DNA from: Actinomycetota bacterium
Lineage (GTDB): Bacteria > Actinomycetota > Geothermincolia > Fen-727 > Anoxymicrobiaceae
Length of the DNA stretch: 64,000 nt
Assembly (NCBI GenBank): GCA_018831265.1
Contig: JAHJCO010000009.1
Location: forward strand, 1 to 64,000
Direction: 5' to 3'
Within the stretch, counting starts at the first letter, position 1. Each line of letters begins with the position of its first letter. The position numbers were made by a program, and so were the translations under genes. Of this stretch, positions 1 to 7,943 are shown piece after piece. A model generated the notes under the pieces. It saw nothing but the letters and a program-made list of their open reading frames with translations. It did no database searches and was not told the DNA's origin.

Positions 1-58
1 GTCACCGCATGAGACCTGCGCCTGGATATCGAGCATCATCCCCGTTAAGATACTCGAC

Positions 59-150
59 GGAGGGGTGTCCGAGTGGCCTAAGGAGGCGGTCTCGAAAACC
101 GTTGTGGGCGGCAACGTCCACCGTGGGTTCAAATCCCACCCTCTCCGCCA
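59..150 (+). tRNA. tRNA-Ser (CGA anticodon)
   Basis: The stretch folds as a class II tRNA. The 7-bp acceptor stem starts GGAGGGG and pairs with the bases before discriminator G and an encoded CCA at 148-150. The anticodon loop CTCGAAA at 91-97 gives anticodon CGA, there is a long variable arm (GTGGGCGG-CAA-CGTCCAC), and the T arm reads GTGGGTTCAAATCCCAC. It is the only complete tRNA in the window. Its last 60 bases (91-150) are the reference for four partial copies elsewhere, so it may be the ancestral attachment site of the repeats described below. Confidence 0.95.
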
Positions 151-262
151 GAATATGGCTTAGGAATGGGGCATTCCAAAGTACACCTACCCAGTAGAAA
201 TCTGTCAGGCTTTGCCTGAGAAAAGGAAAATACCAACATTTCGCTAACATTGATTTCTAAAC

Positions 263-294
263 AAGGTCGTGGGTTCGAGACCCTTCACCCGCTC
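263..294 (+). pseudogene. tRNA T-arm remnant
   Basis: A T-arm-like hairpin, GGGTTCGAGACCC, with flanking bases that look like a tRNA 3' end is present, but no acceptor 5' strand, D arm or anticodon arm precedes it. It lies 113 bp downstream of the intact tRNA-Ser and is probably the relic of another tRNA or of an integration event at this tRNA locus. The surrounding 151-387 holds no other gene. Confidence 0.4.
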
Positions 295-387
295 TACGTT
301 GTCACAGCTTGCTCTTGACACTCTCTGCAGATCGACTCGCGGAAATGCGAGAAGAGTAGAACCACGATCAGATGAAGTTGTAGGATT

Positions 388-1428
388 GTGACATCAGATT
401 CGGGGCAACATATGAAAGATATCGATGGCATAAGCGCTCAGTCGGCTCAGTGGCTGGTGCGGCTGATGGAAGGCAGAAAGGTACCTGCATCCCTCACCCT
501 CGAGAGTACGAGCCTCAATTCGACCTGGCTTGACGATGTGGAGGCGAAGGTACAGCCGGAGCAGTATTTAAAGATTGTGCGGAACGCCTTGGATGCTTCC
601 GGAGACCCGGCTCTGGGGCTCAAAGTTGGCCGGATTCCAAACCTTGGCGAATTCGGTTTCTGGGGTTATGCCATTATCAGCAGTGCAACTCTAGGGGAAG
701 CCCTGGAGGTAGTCCAGCAGTTCTGGAAGATCAATGGAAGCCTGGTGAGGCTGATCCGTAGTGAATCCCCGGACTTCATTACCCTTGAAATAAAACCGGC
801 TTTCCTAATCACCGAAGAGCGTTTATGGATCTACGCTGTCGAGGAATTGCTGTCCACTTTTAATGTGGGGATGTCCTTTCTTTCTAACCGGGACATGCAT
901 TTCAAAGACATATCCGTATCGTACGACAAGCCCGCGCACCATGGAGTGTACGAGGAGCTATTTAGATGCCCGGTTCGCTTTGGAAGAGAACTAGACGCGT
1001 TTAACATTCCAACTGCCTACAGGAATATCCCCACCTCTCTGGGAAACCCACAGGTTGCGGAGGCATGTAAAAGGCAGTGCGAGATGATGATGGTGAAGAT
1101 GGGGATGCAGTCCGATCTGATTACTTCCGTTCGAGAGGCCATCCTTTTACAGCCAGGCCGCATTCCCCGGTTGGAAGAAGTGGCTCGACGGTTGAGCATC
1201 AGCCCCCGAACACTGCAGAGACAGCTTAAAACGCAGAACACTTCATTCATGGCAATTCTGGAGGAGATGCTGTACGAACAATCACGGAATTATCTTCTGG
1301 GTACGGACTTGACAGTCGAGCAGATTGCCTACCGAACTGGATTCTCCGATGCCTCTGCTTTCCGCCATGCTTTTAAAAAATGGGCCGGCATGAGCCCGCT
1401 TCAGTTCAGGAAATCGACGGCTGCTTAG
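388..1428 (+). CDS. AraC-family transcriptional regulator with AraC-type ligand-binding N-terminal domain
   Basis: The 346-residue protein has an N-terminal ligand-binding region of the type found in VirS/OruR-like regulators (about residues 20-210) and a C-terminal double helix-turn-helix of the AraC class (about 240-340). The latter is marked by EVARRLSISPRTLQRQL and IAYRTGFSDASAFRHAFKKW. It should be a cytoplasmic DNA-binding protein responding to a small molecule. It is convergent with the glycyl radical enzyme activase (15 bp between stop codons), so it may control that operon; this rests on proximity only. The GTG at 388 is the longest start. An ATG at 412 preceded by GGGG at a better distance is an equally plausible start. 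Confidence 0.85.
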   Translation: MTSDSGQHMKDIDGISAQSAQWLVRLMEGRKVPASLTLESTSLNSTWLDDVEAKVQPEQYLKIVRNALDASGDPALGLKVGRIPNLGEFGFWGYAIISSATLGEALEVVQQFWKINGSLVRLIRSESPDFITLEIKPAFLITEERLWIYAVEELLSTFNVGMSFLSNRDMHFKDISVSYDKPAHHGVYEELFRCPVRFGRELDAFNIPTAYRNIPTSLGNPQVAEACKRQCEMMMVKMGMQSDLITSVREAILLQPGRIPRLEEVARRLSISPRTLQRQLKTQNTSFMAILEEMLYEQSRNYLLGTDLTVEQIAYRTGFSDASAFRHAFKKWAGMSPLQFRKSTAA

Positions 1429-1443
1429 TTCCCGAGTGGCCGC

Positions 1444-2379
1444 CTACAATACTTTAATCCCCATATCCATGAAGACTGATTCTATCGCTCGCTTACGCTC
1501 CGGGTCATAGAGGCCGGTGATGGGATCGTCCGTGGTGAACCGGTTCTCAAAGCCCAGTGCTTTGCACTTGTCGAACCAAATAGCGTTATTCTCCAAGAGG
1601 GCCACCTCTCGCGCTCCTCGCTCATGGAGGAATGAAGCGATGCCCCGGATGTTCAGATCGGTGTCAGTAATCCCGGGAATAAGCGGAACGCGAGCAAGGA
1701 CGCGGAAAGCCCCGCTGCTGGAGACCTCATGCAGCCTCATGAAGTTATTGAGTATTCGGTCGTTGTCAACACCGCAATACCTTTGATGCATCGCCGCGTC
1801 CAATAGCTTGATATCGAAATATACCAGGTTCACATGGGGGAGGACCAAGGCCTTGAACCTGGTGTAATCGAACCAGCCGCACGTCTCGAGGAGGGTATGG
1901 ACACGTTCACTTCTGAGATGCTGGAGTAACTTCGAGGTGAATTCCATATGAAGTGTAGGTTCTCCACCCGACAGGGTCACACCGCCTCCGGAGGTTGAAT
2001 AGAAAGGCTTGTAGCGCAATAACTTCGCTAGGATTTCATCAGTCGACATCTCTTGACCAAGAACAGTCAATGCCTGGGAAGGACAGCTTCTCGCACAATC
2101 AAAACAGAGGTTGCATCGCTCTCGATCTATGAAATACCGGTTCTCTGCAGAGATGGCCTTTTCAGAACAGTTATTCGCACAGGTACCGCACGCTATACAC
2201 TTCTCCTTCTCCCATGAAAGCTCAGCTTTCAGGCTCTTGCTCTCTGGATTGTGGCACCACAGACAATCCAGAGGGCACCCCTTGAGGAAGATGACGGTCC
2301 TTATACCGGGACCGTCATCCAGTGAGTTCCCCTTTATATCAATTATCAGAGATCTATTTCCGGGTGGATCATAGTCCAT
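1444..2379 (-). CDS. Glycyl radical enzyme activating protein (radical SAM)
   Basis: This 311-residue radical SAM enzyme should use S-adenosylmethionine and a [4Fe-4S] cluster to place the glycyl radical on its partner enzyme. The cluster motif CPLDCLWC is at residues 35-42. An inserted two-cluster ferredoxin domain follows (Cys 61, 64, 67, 71 and 89, 92, 95, 99), typical of activases of the larger non-PFL glycyl radical enzymes. TLSGGEPTLH matches the SAM-binding GGE motif. The ATG at 2379 overlaps the stop of the upstream GRE gene and has AGGTG upstream, so the two are translationally coupled. This is the only activase in the window although there are three GREs. Confidence 0.92.
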   Translation of the reverse strand: MDYDPPGNRSLIIDIKGNSLDDGPGIRTVIFLKGCPLDCLWCHNPESKSLKAELSWEKEKCIACGTCANNCSEKAISAENRYFIDRERCNLCFDCARSCPSQALTVLGQEMSTDEILAKLLRYKPFYSTSGGGVTLSGGEPTLHMEFTSKLLQHLRSERVHTLLETCGWFDYTRFKALVLPHVNLVYFDIKLLDAAMHQRYCGVDNDRILNNFMRLHEVSSSGAFRVLARVPLIPGITDTDLNIRGIASFLHERGAREVALLENNAIWFDKCKALGFENRFTTDDPITGLYDPERKRAIESVFMDMGIKVL

Positions 2380-5374
2380 ACTCACACCTGCGGAGGATCT
2401 CAAGCTGCAGGTCCCTCTGCAGCTGCGTGAAATACCCGCAGTATCCCGAGATCCTTACCATTAGGTCAGGGTAGTATTCCGGGTGGGCCATCGCGTCCTT
2501 CAATGTATCCGAACTCACTACATTGAACTGTATCTGCATGCCGCCTTGCTCGAAGAACGTCTGGATGTAGTCCGTCATCCTGTCAACCGTCTCCTCGTGA
2601 CTGTCCTGCGAGGAGGGTGTGATGCGAACGTTGAAAGCGATGTTGTTGTCAAGCGTCTTGGGATCCAACTGGGCAACGTCCAGCAGGTTGTCGAGCAGGT
2701 TCTTTGACGCTTCAGGATGGGGGGTGAGACCCGGCGTAAACGGTTCCCCGTCCAGCCTGCCCGAAGGCGAGGCGCCTGTCACCCGGCCATAAGCGGCGTG
2801 ATTGGCCATAGTCCACCACCCAGTCGCATATTGGCCGCCCCGGTAGTTCTTCTGGCTCCGATAGTAATCGTTGGCCATCGAGGTATATCTCTTGGCTATG
2901 GCCAGGACCTCTTCATCCCCGGATCCGAACTTCGGGACACGGCTCCTTACCATAGCCCGTACATCCTCATAGCCTTCGTAGTTGGCGTCGATGGCCTTTT
3001 TGAGGTGTTGGAATGTCAGCTTTTTCTCATCGAAAACCAGCTTCTTGATTGCCATGAGGGAATCCACCACGTCGGCCATGCCGATAAGCGATACTCCCGT
3101 TGAGTTGTACTTCGCCCCTCCCCGTGTATGGCCACGGCCACTCTCGATGCAGCCCTCCAGGAGGGTGCTGAGAAGCGGGCCCGGATAGTAACGTTGGTAG
3201 ATCTCTCCCAGTTGGTTGTTGCCAATGACAGACTGCTCGAAGAGGAACTCGGTCTGAGTCCTCAGAGCCTCCCAGAAATCCTCGAAGGTCTCAAATTCGC
3301 CGTTCTCGACGCTGCCTGTACGTGGGCCGACGTCCCAACGCATGAGGGGATGCCTGCCGTTGTTCATGGCCATCTCCAGGGGGGCGACAAGGTTGACCTC
3401 GAGACTGGATGTTGAAGCGGCGTGCTTGCCGGGTATCGAAGGTTCCACACATCCAGTGGGTGTCCATCCCCGGATATCCGCGAAGGCCCATCCTTTGTGG
3501 GACGACAGTGCCTGGAACATGGCATCATCGCAGTGGATTGCCGGCGTCGATCCGGTCAGGTAGTTAACGTCTGCGGCACGTTTCAGGAAATCCCTGCTGT
3601 TGCAATTCAGTTTATAACGCACATGCATATTCGGATCGTTGGTGCCGAGAAGTTCCACGACCTTGAGGATCAGGTACGACATGTCGTTAACCGCGTCTTT
3701 ACCCTCCTGGTCAGTGCCACCGACAACTATGGTTGTGTTAGGTGGTGACCCGGAGTTCTGGTAGTTGCCGATTTCGGGCGTTACGATCTGGTGGCTGCAT
3801 ATCCTGAGGAAGAAACACCCGATAAGCTCGATGGCTTTCTTTATGTATTCCTGCTTTTCTACGTCGCTGCCCAGACTGCTGATATCTGCCTCGAAATACG
3901 GTTGTAACAGCTGGTCCAGTCTTCCCAGGGATGGTCCGTCGTCCATGGTTTCAAGCCCCAGGGCCAGGTGCACAAGAAAGAGCGACTGCAACGCTTCGTG
4001 CAGGGTCTCGGGTGGATTCACTGGAACCTTCCGCAGTATCTCCTCAATGCCTTCCAGTTCCTGTCTTCTTGCAAGGTCATATTCGCGATCCGCCAATCGT
4101 TCGGCTTCCTCGCGGAGATGCCCACCATAGACGTTCACGGCGTCGATTGCCGTCTTCATTGCCTCCAGAGTATTGACCTTTTCAAGGTCATTGCCCCCTT
4201 TGAGCAGTTCAGTCTCTATGTCCTGCCGAATTCCAGCCAGACCTTTGTTGAGGAGCTTATCGTAGCCGGGAGAAAGCTCCATGTTGGATACGGTCTTCCA
4301 GAAGAAGATGGCGAAAAACCGGTCGTGGATCCTGATGCCCAGCGGGTAATCGTACTCCTTTCGCCAGAGCTCGAGCAGGTTCCTGTCCTTCCAGAAGGGC
4401 ATGACATGCTTGCGGAAGGTCTCGATAGCATCTTCCGATATTCCGAAGGGATTTGATTCTCTCAAGGAGATAGTCTTTAGCTCACCCTCGATATACGGGC
4501 CGACGGAGTAGGGGTGGGAGACGGCACCGGATATCGGGTGCTCGGTGTATGAGCCGGCGATCAGGTCATTCTCTCGGATGCAGGGCTTTCTTTTTTCCAT
4601 GACATGGTAAAAACTGCTTGCCAGGCGCTCGTTTGGGTCCCAGGCATCTCCGCTTATCTTGTGCTCGTACCCGTGTTCCAGGAAAAAGTCGGTCATGAGC
4701 TTGCCGTATTCGGCGGAGATCTCCGGCATCGTATCGAAGTAATCCTGCCGAAATTGCCTGAGTCGGGGAAAATCATCAAGGCTGTATTCCGGAAGATAGG
4801 GGTCATTGAGATATTTCACGCCAGGGTCGACCGCCCTGCAGCCGATACGGCCGGCGGCCCGACGGTGCTTCTCCTGCCTGCCAGTCGTATCCGCGCCCTG
4901 GGCGAGCTTGAAGCTTTCCTTCTGATGGTCCTTGATCTGGTCATCTACAGCTTTCTGGAAGACTCTGGCCATGAAGAGGCTTGTCATGTAGTCAAAATTG
5001 CCCAGGTAAGTGAGTTTGCCTTCGGTACGTATGCGCCCCCGCAGTATCATCTTGTAGCTCTCGTCAGGACTGGCGGTCAAGTACTCGATCAGGTCTTCCC
5101 TGGTAGCGAATATCACCTTCAGGTCGGCCTTCGCAGTATCCCCGGCCTCGACGGATACAACCCCATCCCTGAAATGGATGGTCTGGGAAACGCCTCCGTC
5201 GTCGGTCAGAAACTGTATGGAACAGTTGAGCCATCCCTGCGTTCCATGGAGCTGGCCCCGAAGCTCGCGGCTGCTGTTGACCTTTCTGGCGACGTAGGAC
5301 AGAAAAAGCCTGAGGACCGAATTTGCGGGTATCATTGATTTCATGGTTTTGACGACCACGTTCGTCGAACCCAT
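2369..5374 (-). CDS. Glycyl radical enzyme with N-terminal SCP2-like domain (GRE 1)
   Basis: The protein has 1001 residues from the ATG at 5374, which follows GGAGGTG. Residues about 30-150 resemble an SCP2 sterol-carrier domain: a beta-rich stretch, then DLIEYLTASPDESYKMILRG and GKLTYLG, the usual SCP2 ending. Residues about 190-1001 are a pyruvate-formate-lyase-fold glycyl radical enzyme. The thiyl Cys642 and general base Glu644 sit in TGCVEPS, and the radical Gly977 in VRISGYCGYF. The CxE pair is typical of GRE dehydratases, lyases and eliminases. Benzylsuccinate/alkylsuccinate synthases lack the Glu. GREs are normally about 780-900 residues without an SCP2 domain, so the N-terminal extension is the odd feature. 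The substrate is unknown; the SCP2 domain suggests something hydrophobic. It is co-transcribed with the activase. Confidence 0.9.
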   Translation of the reverse strand: MGSTNVVVKTMKSMIPANSVLRLFLSYVARKVNSSRELRGQLHGTQGWLNCSIQFLTDDGGVSQTIHFRDGVVSVEAGDTAKADLKVIFATREDLIEYLTASPDESYKMILRGRIRTEGKLTYLGNFDYMTSLFMARVFQKAVDDQIKDHQKESFKLAQGADTTGRQEKHRRAAGRIGCRAVDPGVKYLNDPYLPEYSLDDFPRLRQFRQDYFDTMPEISAEYGKLMTDFFLEHGYEHKISGDAWDPNERLASSFYHVMEKRKPCIRENDLIAGSYTEHPISGAVSHPYSVGPYIEGELKTISLRESNPFGISEDAIETFRKHVMPFWKDRNLLELWRKEYDYPLGIRIHDRFFAIFFWKTVSNMELSPGYDKLLNKGLAGIRQDIETELLKGGNDLEKVNTLEAMKTAIDAVNVYGGHLREEAERLADREYDLARRQELEGIEEILRKVPVNPPETLHEALQSLFLVHLALGLETMDDGPSLGRLDQLLQPYFEADISSLGSDVEKQEYIKKAIELIGCFFLRICSHQIVTPEIGNYQNSGSPPNTTIVVGGTDQEGKDAVNDMSYLILKVVELLGTNDPNMHVRYKLNCNSRDFLKRAADVNYLTGSTPAIHCDDAMFQALSSHKGWAFADIRGWTPTGCVEPSIPGKHAASTSSLEVNLVAPLEMAMNNGRHPLMRWDVGPRTGSVENGEFETFEDFWEALRTQTEFLFEQSVIGNNQLGEIYQRYYPGPLLSTLLEGCIESGRGHTRGGAKYNSTGVSLIGMADVVDSLMAIKKLVFDEKKLTFQHLKKAIDANYEGYEDVRAMVRSRVPKFGSGDEEVLAIAKRYTSMANDYYRSQKNYRGGQYATGWWTMANHAAYGRVTGASPSGRLDGEPFTPGLTPHPEASKNLLDNLLDVAQLDPKTLDNNIAFNVRITPSSQDSHEETVDRMTDYIQTFFEQGGMQIQFNVVSSDTLKDAMAHPEYYPDLMVRISGYCGYFTQLQRDLQLEILRRCEYGL

Positions 5375-5536
5375 AATCACACCTCCGAGCGATAAAGGAC
5401 CAAACACCCCTATTGCCAGAGTAATAAGTCCGGCGGGTGGAAATAAGTCGTGAACACGCCAAAGAAATGATAATTTGCGACAACTGAGAGGGGTTCCGGA
5501 AGCCGATATCTGCAAAAGAGCGAGATATTTTCTGCT

Positions 5537-5911
5537 TCAGAAGCGGGTCGCGCAGATGCCGGGGGGGGCCTCTTTCTCGGTGAAGCGTTTCTCGTCGTAT
5601 TCCACCCGGCTCTTCTTGGCCAGTATTACACTCAACCTCTTTCCGGCCTTCTGGGCATCTTCGTCGGTGAACTGAGACAGGAATAACCGGGCAGCGTCGT
5701 GGTGGTCAGCACTGACGGATTTCAAGCCGCGCAGCGCCGCGAGTACGGCGTCGTTTCCAGCGATAGCGGCATGGACCGCATTCACGCCGGCGGCCTCCCA
5801 CTTGCCACCGGCAAGAGCCTGCTCCATCATCAGGCGGCACTGCAGTGACCGATTCCAGAATACCCGCACCGTGGACCTGTCCACCTTTCTGGTTTGCGGC
5901 TCCCTGGTCAT
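5537..5911 (-). CDS. HEPN-domain protein (toxin-like partner of the MNT protein)
   Basis: A 124-residue, mostly helical protein with the pattern AVHAAIAGNDAVLA and a following helical pair resembles SAV_6107-type HEPN domains, which are often RNases or substrates of the paired nucleotidyltransferase. Its ATG overlaps the stop codon of the upstream nucleotidyltransferase gene (ATGA-type overlap at 5908-5911), so the two are translationally coupled as in MNT/HEPN toxin-antitoxin systems. I see no clear RX4-6H catalytic motif, so RNase activity is not assured. The assignment rests on helical character plus context. Confidence 0.7.
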   Translation of the reverse strand: MTREPQTRKVDRSTVRVFWNRSLQCRLMMEQALAGGKWEAAGVNAVHAAIAGNDAVLAALRGLKSVSADHHDAARLFLSQFTDEDAQKAGKRLSVILAKKSRVEYDEKRFTEKEAPPGICATRF

Positions 5912-6516
5912 TGCTTTCCTTCCGCCCTCGGGAAGATGACGATGCCGGTCTCAGCGACCTCTCGCCAGAAACCTCTTTTCGACTTCATCTTCCTATCGTA
6001 GTCGGTCCTGGTGACAACGAATGGCGTTGCCTGGTTGCCGAAGCGCCGGGTGACCTTCAGGGAAGCCTCCGCGACCCTGTCTTCCACCACCGTGAGGTCG
6101 GCCCTGTCTCTTGCCACAATAATCAGATCGACATCGCTGTTGGGTTGCTCGTCCCCTCCGGCCATGCTACCGAAGAGGACGACGGACTGGAGGTCTCTCC
6201 CGACTTCATCGAAGTAGATATCGGCCAAGCGATCCAGGAGACCGTCCTCGAGCCGGAACCCGGTCTCCAGCAACTCGGTGACCAGGATGTTGTCCCTATC
6301 GATGGAGTACAGGTTGGAACGTCCTGCGCTCTGCCATGTCACGAGGCCACTGCGCTCCAGCTCCCGGAGCGCGATGCTCGTCTGGTTCTGGGAGTGGCCG
6401 ATCAGCCGGGCAAGCTCCCTTCCCGTGAAGGAGGCCTTGCTCCTCACCAGGACCCTGAGCAGCTTCAGCTGCACCTTGTTACCGAGTATGTCATTGAGCG
6501 GCTCGTGGAATCTCAT
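5908..6516 (-). CDS. HTH-MNT nucleotidyltransferase (antitoxin of MNT/HEPN pair)
   Basis: The 202-residue protein has an N-terminal winged helix-turn-helix (about residues 10-75, FTGRELARLIGHSQNQTSIA). A minimal nucleotidyltransferase domain follows, with the signature LFGSMAGGDEQPNSDVDLI (GSxxxG...DxD) near residues 114-132. MNT enzymes of this kind AMPylate their HEPN partner to silence it. The HTH implies that it also represses its own operon, and a perfect inverted repeat lies just upstream at 6526-6545. The operon order MNT then HEPN with overlapping codons is typical. Confidence 0.88.
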   Translation of the reverse strand: MRFHEPLNDILGNKVQLKLLRVLVRSKASFTGRELARLIGHSQNQTSIALRELERSGLVTWQSAGRSNLYSIDRDNILVTELLETGFRLEDGLLDRLADIYFDEVGRDLQSVVLFGSMAGGDEQPNSDVDLIIVARDRADLTVVEDRVAEASLKVTRRFGNQATPFVVTRTDYDRKMKSKRGFWREVAETGIVIFPRAEGKQ

Positions 6517-6525
6517 AACTGGAGT

Positions 6526-6564
6526 ATGACCTAATTATAGGTCATATGCAATATTAATAGGTCA
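6526..6564 (-). promoter_or_regulatory. Likely operator of the MNT/HEPN operon
   Basis: A perfect inverted repeat, ATGACCTA-ATTA-TAGGTCAT (6526-6545), begins 10 bp upstream of the MNT start codon. A further half-site TAGGTCA (6558-6564) lies exactly 20 bp, two helical turns, from the first TAGGTCA (6538-6544). The position suits autorepression by the HTH of the MNT protein (inference). Confidence 0.6.
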
Positions 6565-6623
6565 ATTCACTGGTTCAAGCTGAATCTGGGTCTATGAGAG
6601 TTTGTAGACGACTCTTCCGCCAT

Positions 6624-7628
6624 TCAATGCCTTTTGTATAGGCTCGAGACATACTCATCAAGCCAGGCCCTGGTGCTGCGCCACTGGCCATCCGAGCCTT
6701 TTTGAGCCTTGAGCCTCCCCCGTTCAATCGCCATACGAAGGGCGGCCACCGGCCGCTCTTTTGTAGAAAGTGAAGCCAAAGGGACCAGCCGGTTCGGGCC
6801 TGCAACAGCTGGAACGACGAAACTGTAGAGGTTGTCGGTCACCGACCTTCCAATCAGCTCGCCCAGGGGGCCGGGATCTCCCTCGTCGGCTCTGGTCAAC
6901 GCTTTCAAGTATCTATTTCGGTCTCTCATATATATCACCGCCGGCGGATAACCACTGCGGACGAGAAGCAGGTTGAGAAGCAGGCGCCCAGTGCGTCCAT
7001 TACCGTCTAGAAACGGATGAATTCTCTCGAAACCGCCGTGCGCCTCAGCCATCGACTCTATGGGGTTGTCAGACGTGCTGATTGTTGAAAGGGATGATAC
7101 CCAGTCCGCCATCGCTCCTTCGATCTCTACCCATGGCAGGGGCGTCATCCCTCCCGGGAATGGATGGATGTCATGCCGCCGGAAACCGCCGGGTCGCTCT
7201 TGGGGGGTTGCTTGACGATGTGGCGCGACCTCCCAAACGGGCCCTATGGCTAATTCGTGTATGTGCCTGACTTCTGTGAGGCTTATGGGTGCTCTGGGAT
7301 CCCATTCTCCCGCTTCCAGCGCCTGGCCATACACCCATTTTGCTGCAGCAGCGTATCCGGTCACCTCCAGGTACTCACGGAGCTCTTTGTTTCCAACTGC
7401 AAGGCCTTGGTTCAAGAGGGCTTCAACCTGCTTGAGGACCAACGTATTACCCTCCAGGGCGGTAGAGTGATGTGCCTCCTGGTACCAGATAGAGGTCCAG
7501 ATATCCTCGGCCTCTACTGGCGAAGGCAGGCCGCCAAAGCGCTCGTGGAGCTCGGAGACGGCCTCCTCCAGCCGCCGATATATCTGTTCGCGGGGGAGAC
7601 GCCCCCGCCTGGATTTGTTGTGTATCAT
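6624..7628 (-). CDS. Fic-family protein adenylyltransferase, class II (Fic 1)
   Basis: The 334-residue protein carries the Fic motif HPFLDGNGRTGR with catalytic His204. It also has an N-terminal inhibitory helix motif STALEGN at residues 55-61, the S/TxxxEG/N signature of class II (self-inhibited) Fic enzymes that AMPylate target proteins. The C-terminal ~50 residues may form a winged helix (RPVAALRMAIERGRLKAQ). The ATG at 7628 is chosen because the reading frame upstream of it is an artefact running backwards through a tRNA-like repeat. Its 5' end faces repeat R1. No antitoxin gene is adjacent; the inhibitory motif is internal. Confidence 0.9.
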   Translation of the reverse strand: MIHNKSRRGRLPREQIYRRLEEAVSELHERFGGLPSPVEAEDIWTSIWYQEAHHSTALEGNTLVLKQVEALLNQGLAVGNKELREYLEVTGYAAAAKWVYGQALEAGEWDPRAPISLTEVRHIHELAIGPVWEVAPHRQATPQERPGGFRRHDIHPFPGGMTPLPWVEIEGAMADWVSSLSTISTSDNPIESMAEAHGGFERIHPFLDGNGRTGRLLLNLLLVRSGYPPAVIYMRDRNRYLKALTRADEGDPGPLGELIGRSVTDNLYSFVVPAVAGPNRLVPLASLSTKERPVAALRMAIERGRLKAQKGSDGQWRSTRAWLDEYVSSLYKRH

Positions 7629-7690
7629 CGGAATTAATATTAACACAACAAATTGAAGTTGGACATAGACGCTATTGTATCTCCAGGCTT

Positions 7691-7828
7691 GGACTGGATA
7701 ACACGAAACCGTGGACGGGACAGCACGGGAAAGCACCAGATGTACCGGACAACACAAGCTCCATAGAACTCGAAAACCGTTCTGGGTGGCAACATCCACC
7801 GTGGGTTCAAATCCCACCCCCTCCGCCA
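7691..7828 (+). repeat. tRNA-Ser-derived repeat, copy R1
   Basis: A short array of degenerate GGAYARCAC units (four, about 19-22 bp apart in part) leads into 60 bp (7769-7828) that match positions 91-150 of the intact tRNA-Ser with only four mismatches, from the anticodon loop CTCGAAA to the terminal CCA. The 5' half of the tRNA is missing. It lies between Fic 1 and the first surface-protein gene, in the same orientation as copies R2-R4. Confidence 0.85.
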
Positions 7829-7943
7829 GCATTGTGCCATTGCCTGTATAATCAAGAGGCGGAAAAACTGCGGCCCTTTCGCATCAGCTATTCAGGAAAT
7901 GAAGATTATTGCCTCATGAGGAAAGGAAAGCGGGAGCCTTAAT

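Noticed and set aside
2..250. Minus-strand frames with AERVGFEPT-type peptides here, at 7640-7855 and at 29691-30019
   Set aside because: They are translations of the antisense strand of the tRNA-Ser and of the tRNA-Ser-like repeats, a well-known source of false proteins.
2369..5374. Pyruvate formate-lyase or benzylsuccinate synthase for GRE 1
   Set aside because: The active site has Cys-Val-Glu, not the Cys-Cys of PFL, and benzylsuccinate-type enzymes lack the Glu.
7691..7828. Repeats R1-R4 read as functional tRNA genes
   Set aside because: All lack the acceptor 5' strand, D arm and 5' half of the anticodon stem, so they cannot fold as tRNAs.
7629..7832. N-terminal extension of Fic 1
   Set aside because: The frame stays open only because it reads backwards through repeat R1; the ATG at 7628 is the first plausible start.
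7829..7943. c-di-GMP or other riboswitch in the leaders of the surface-protein genes
   Set aside because: I looked for the GEMM core motifs in the leaders at 7829, 30005, 42829 and 57426 and found no match.
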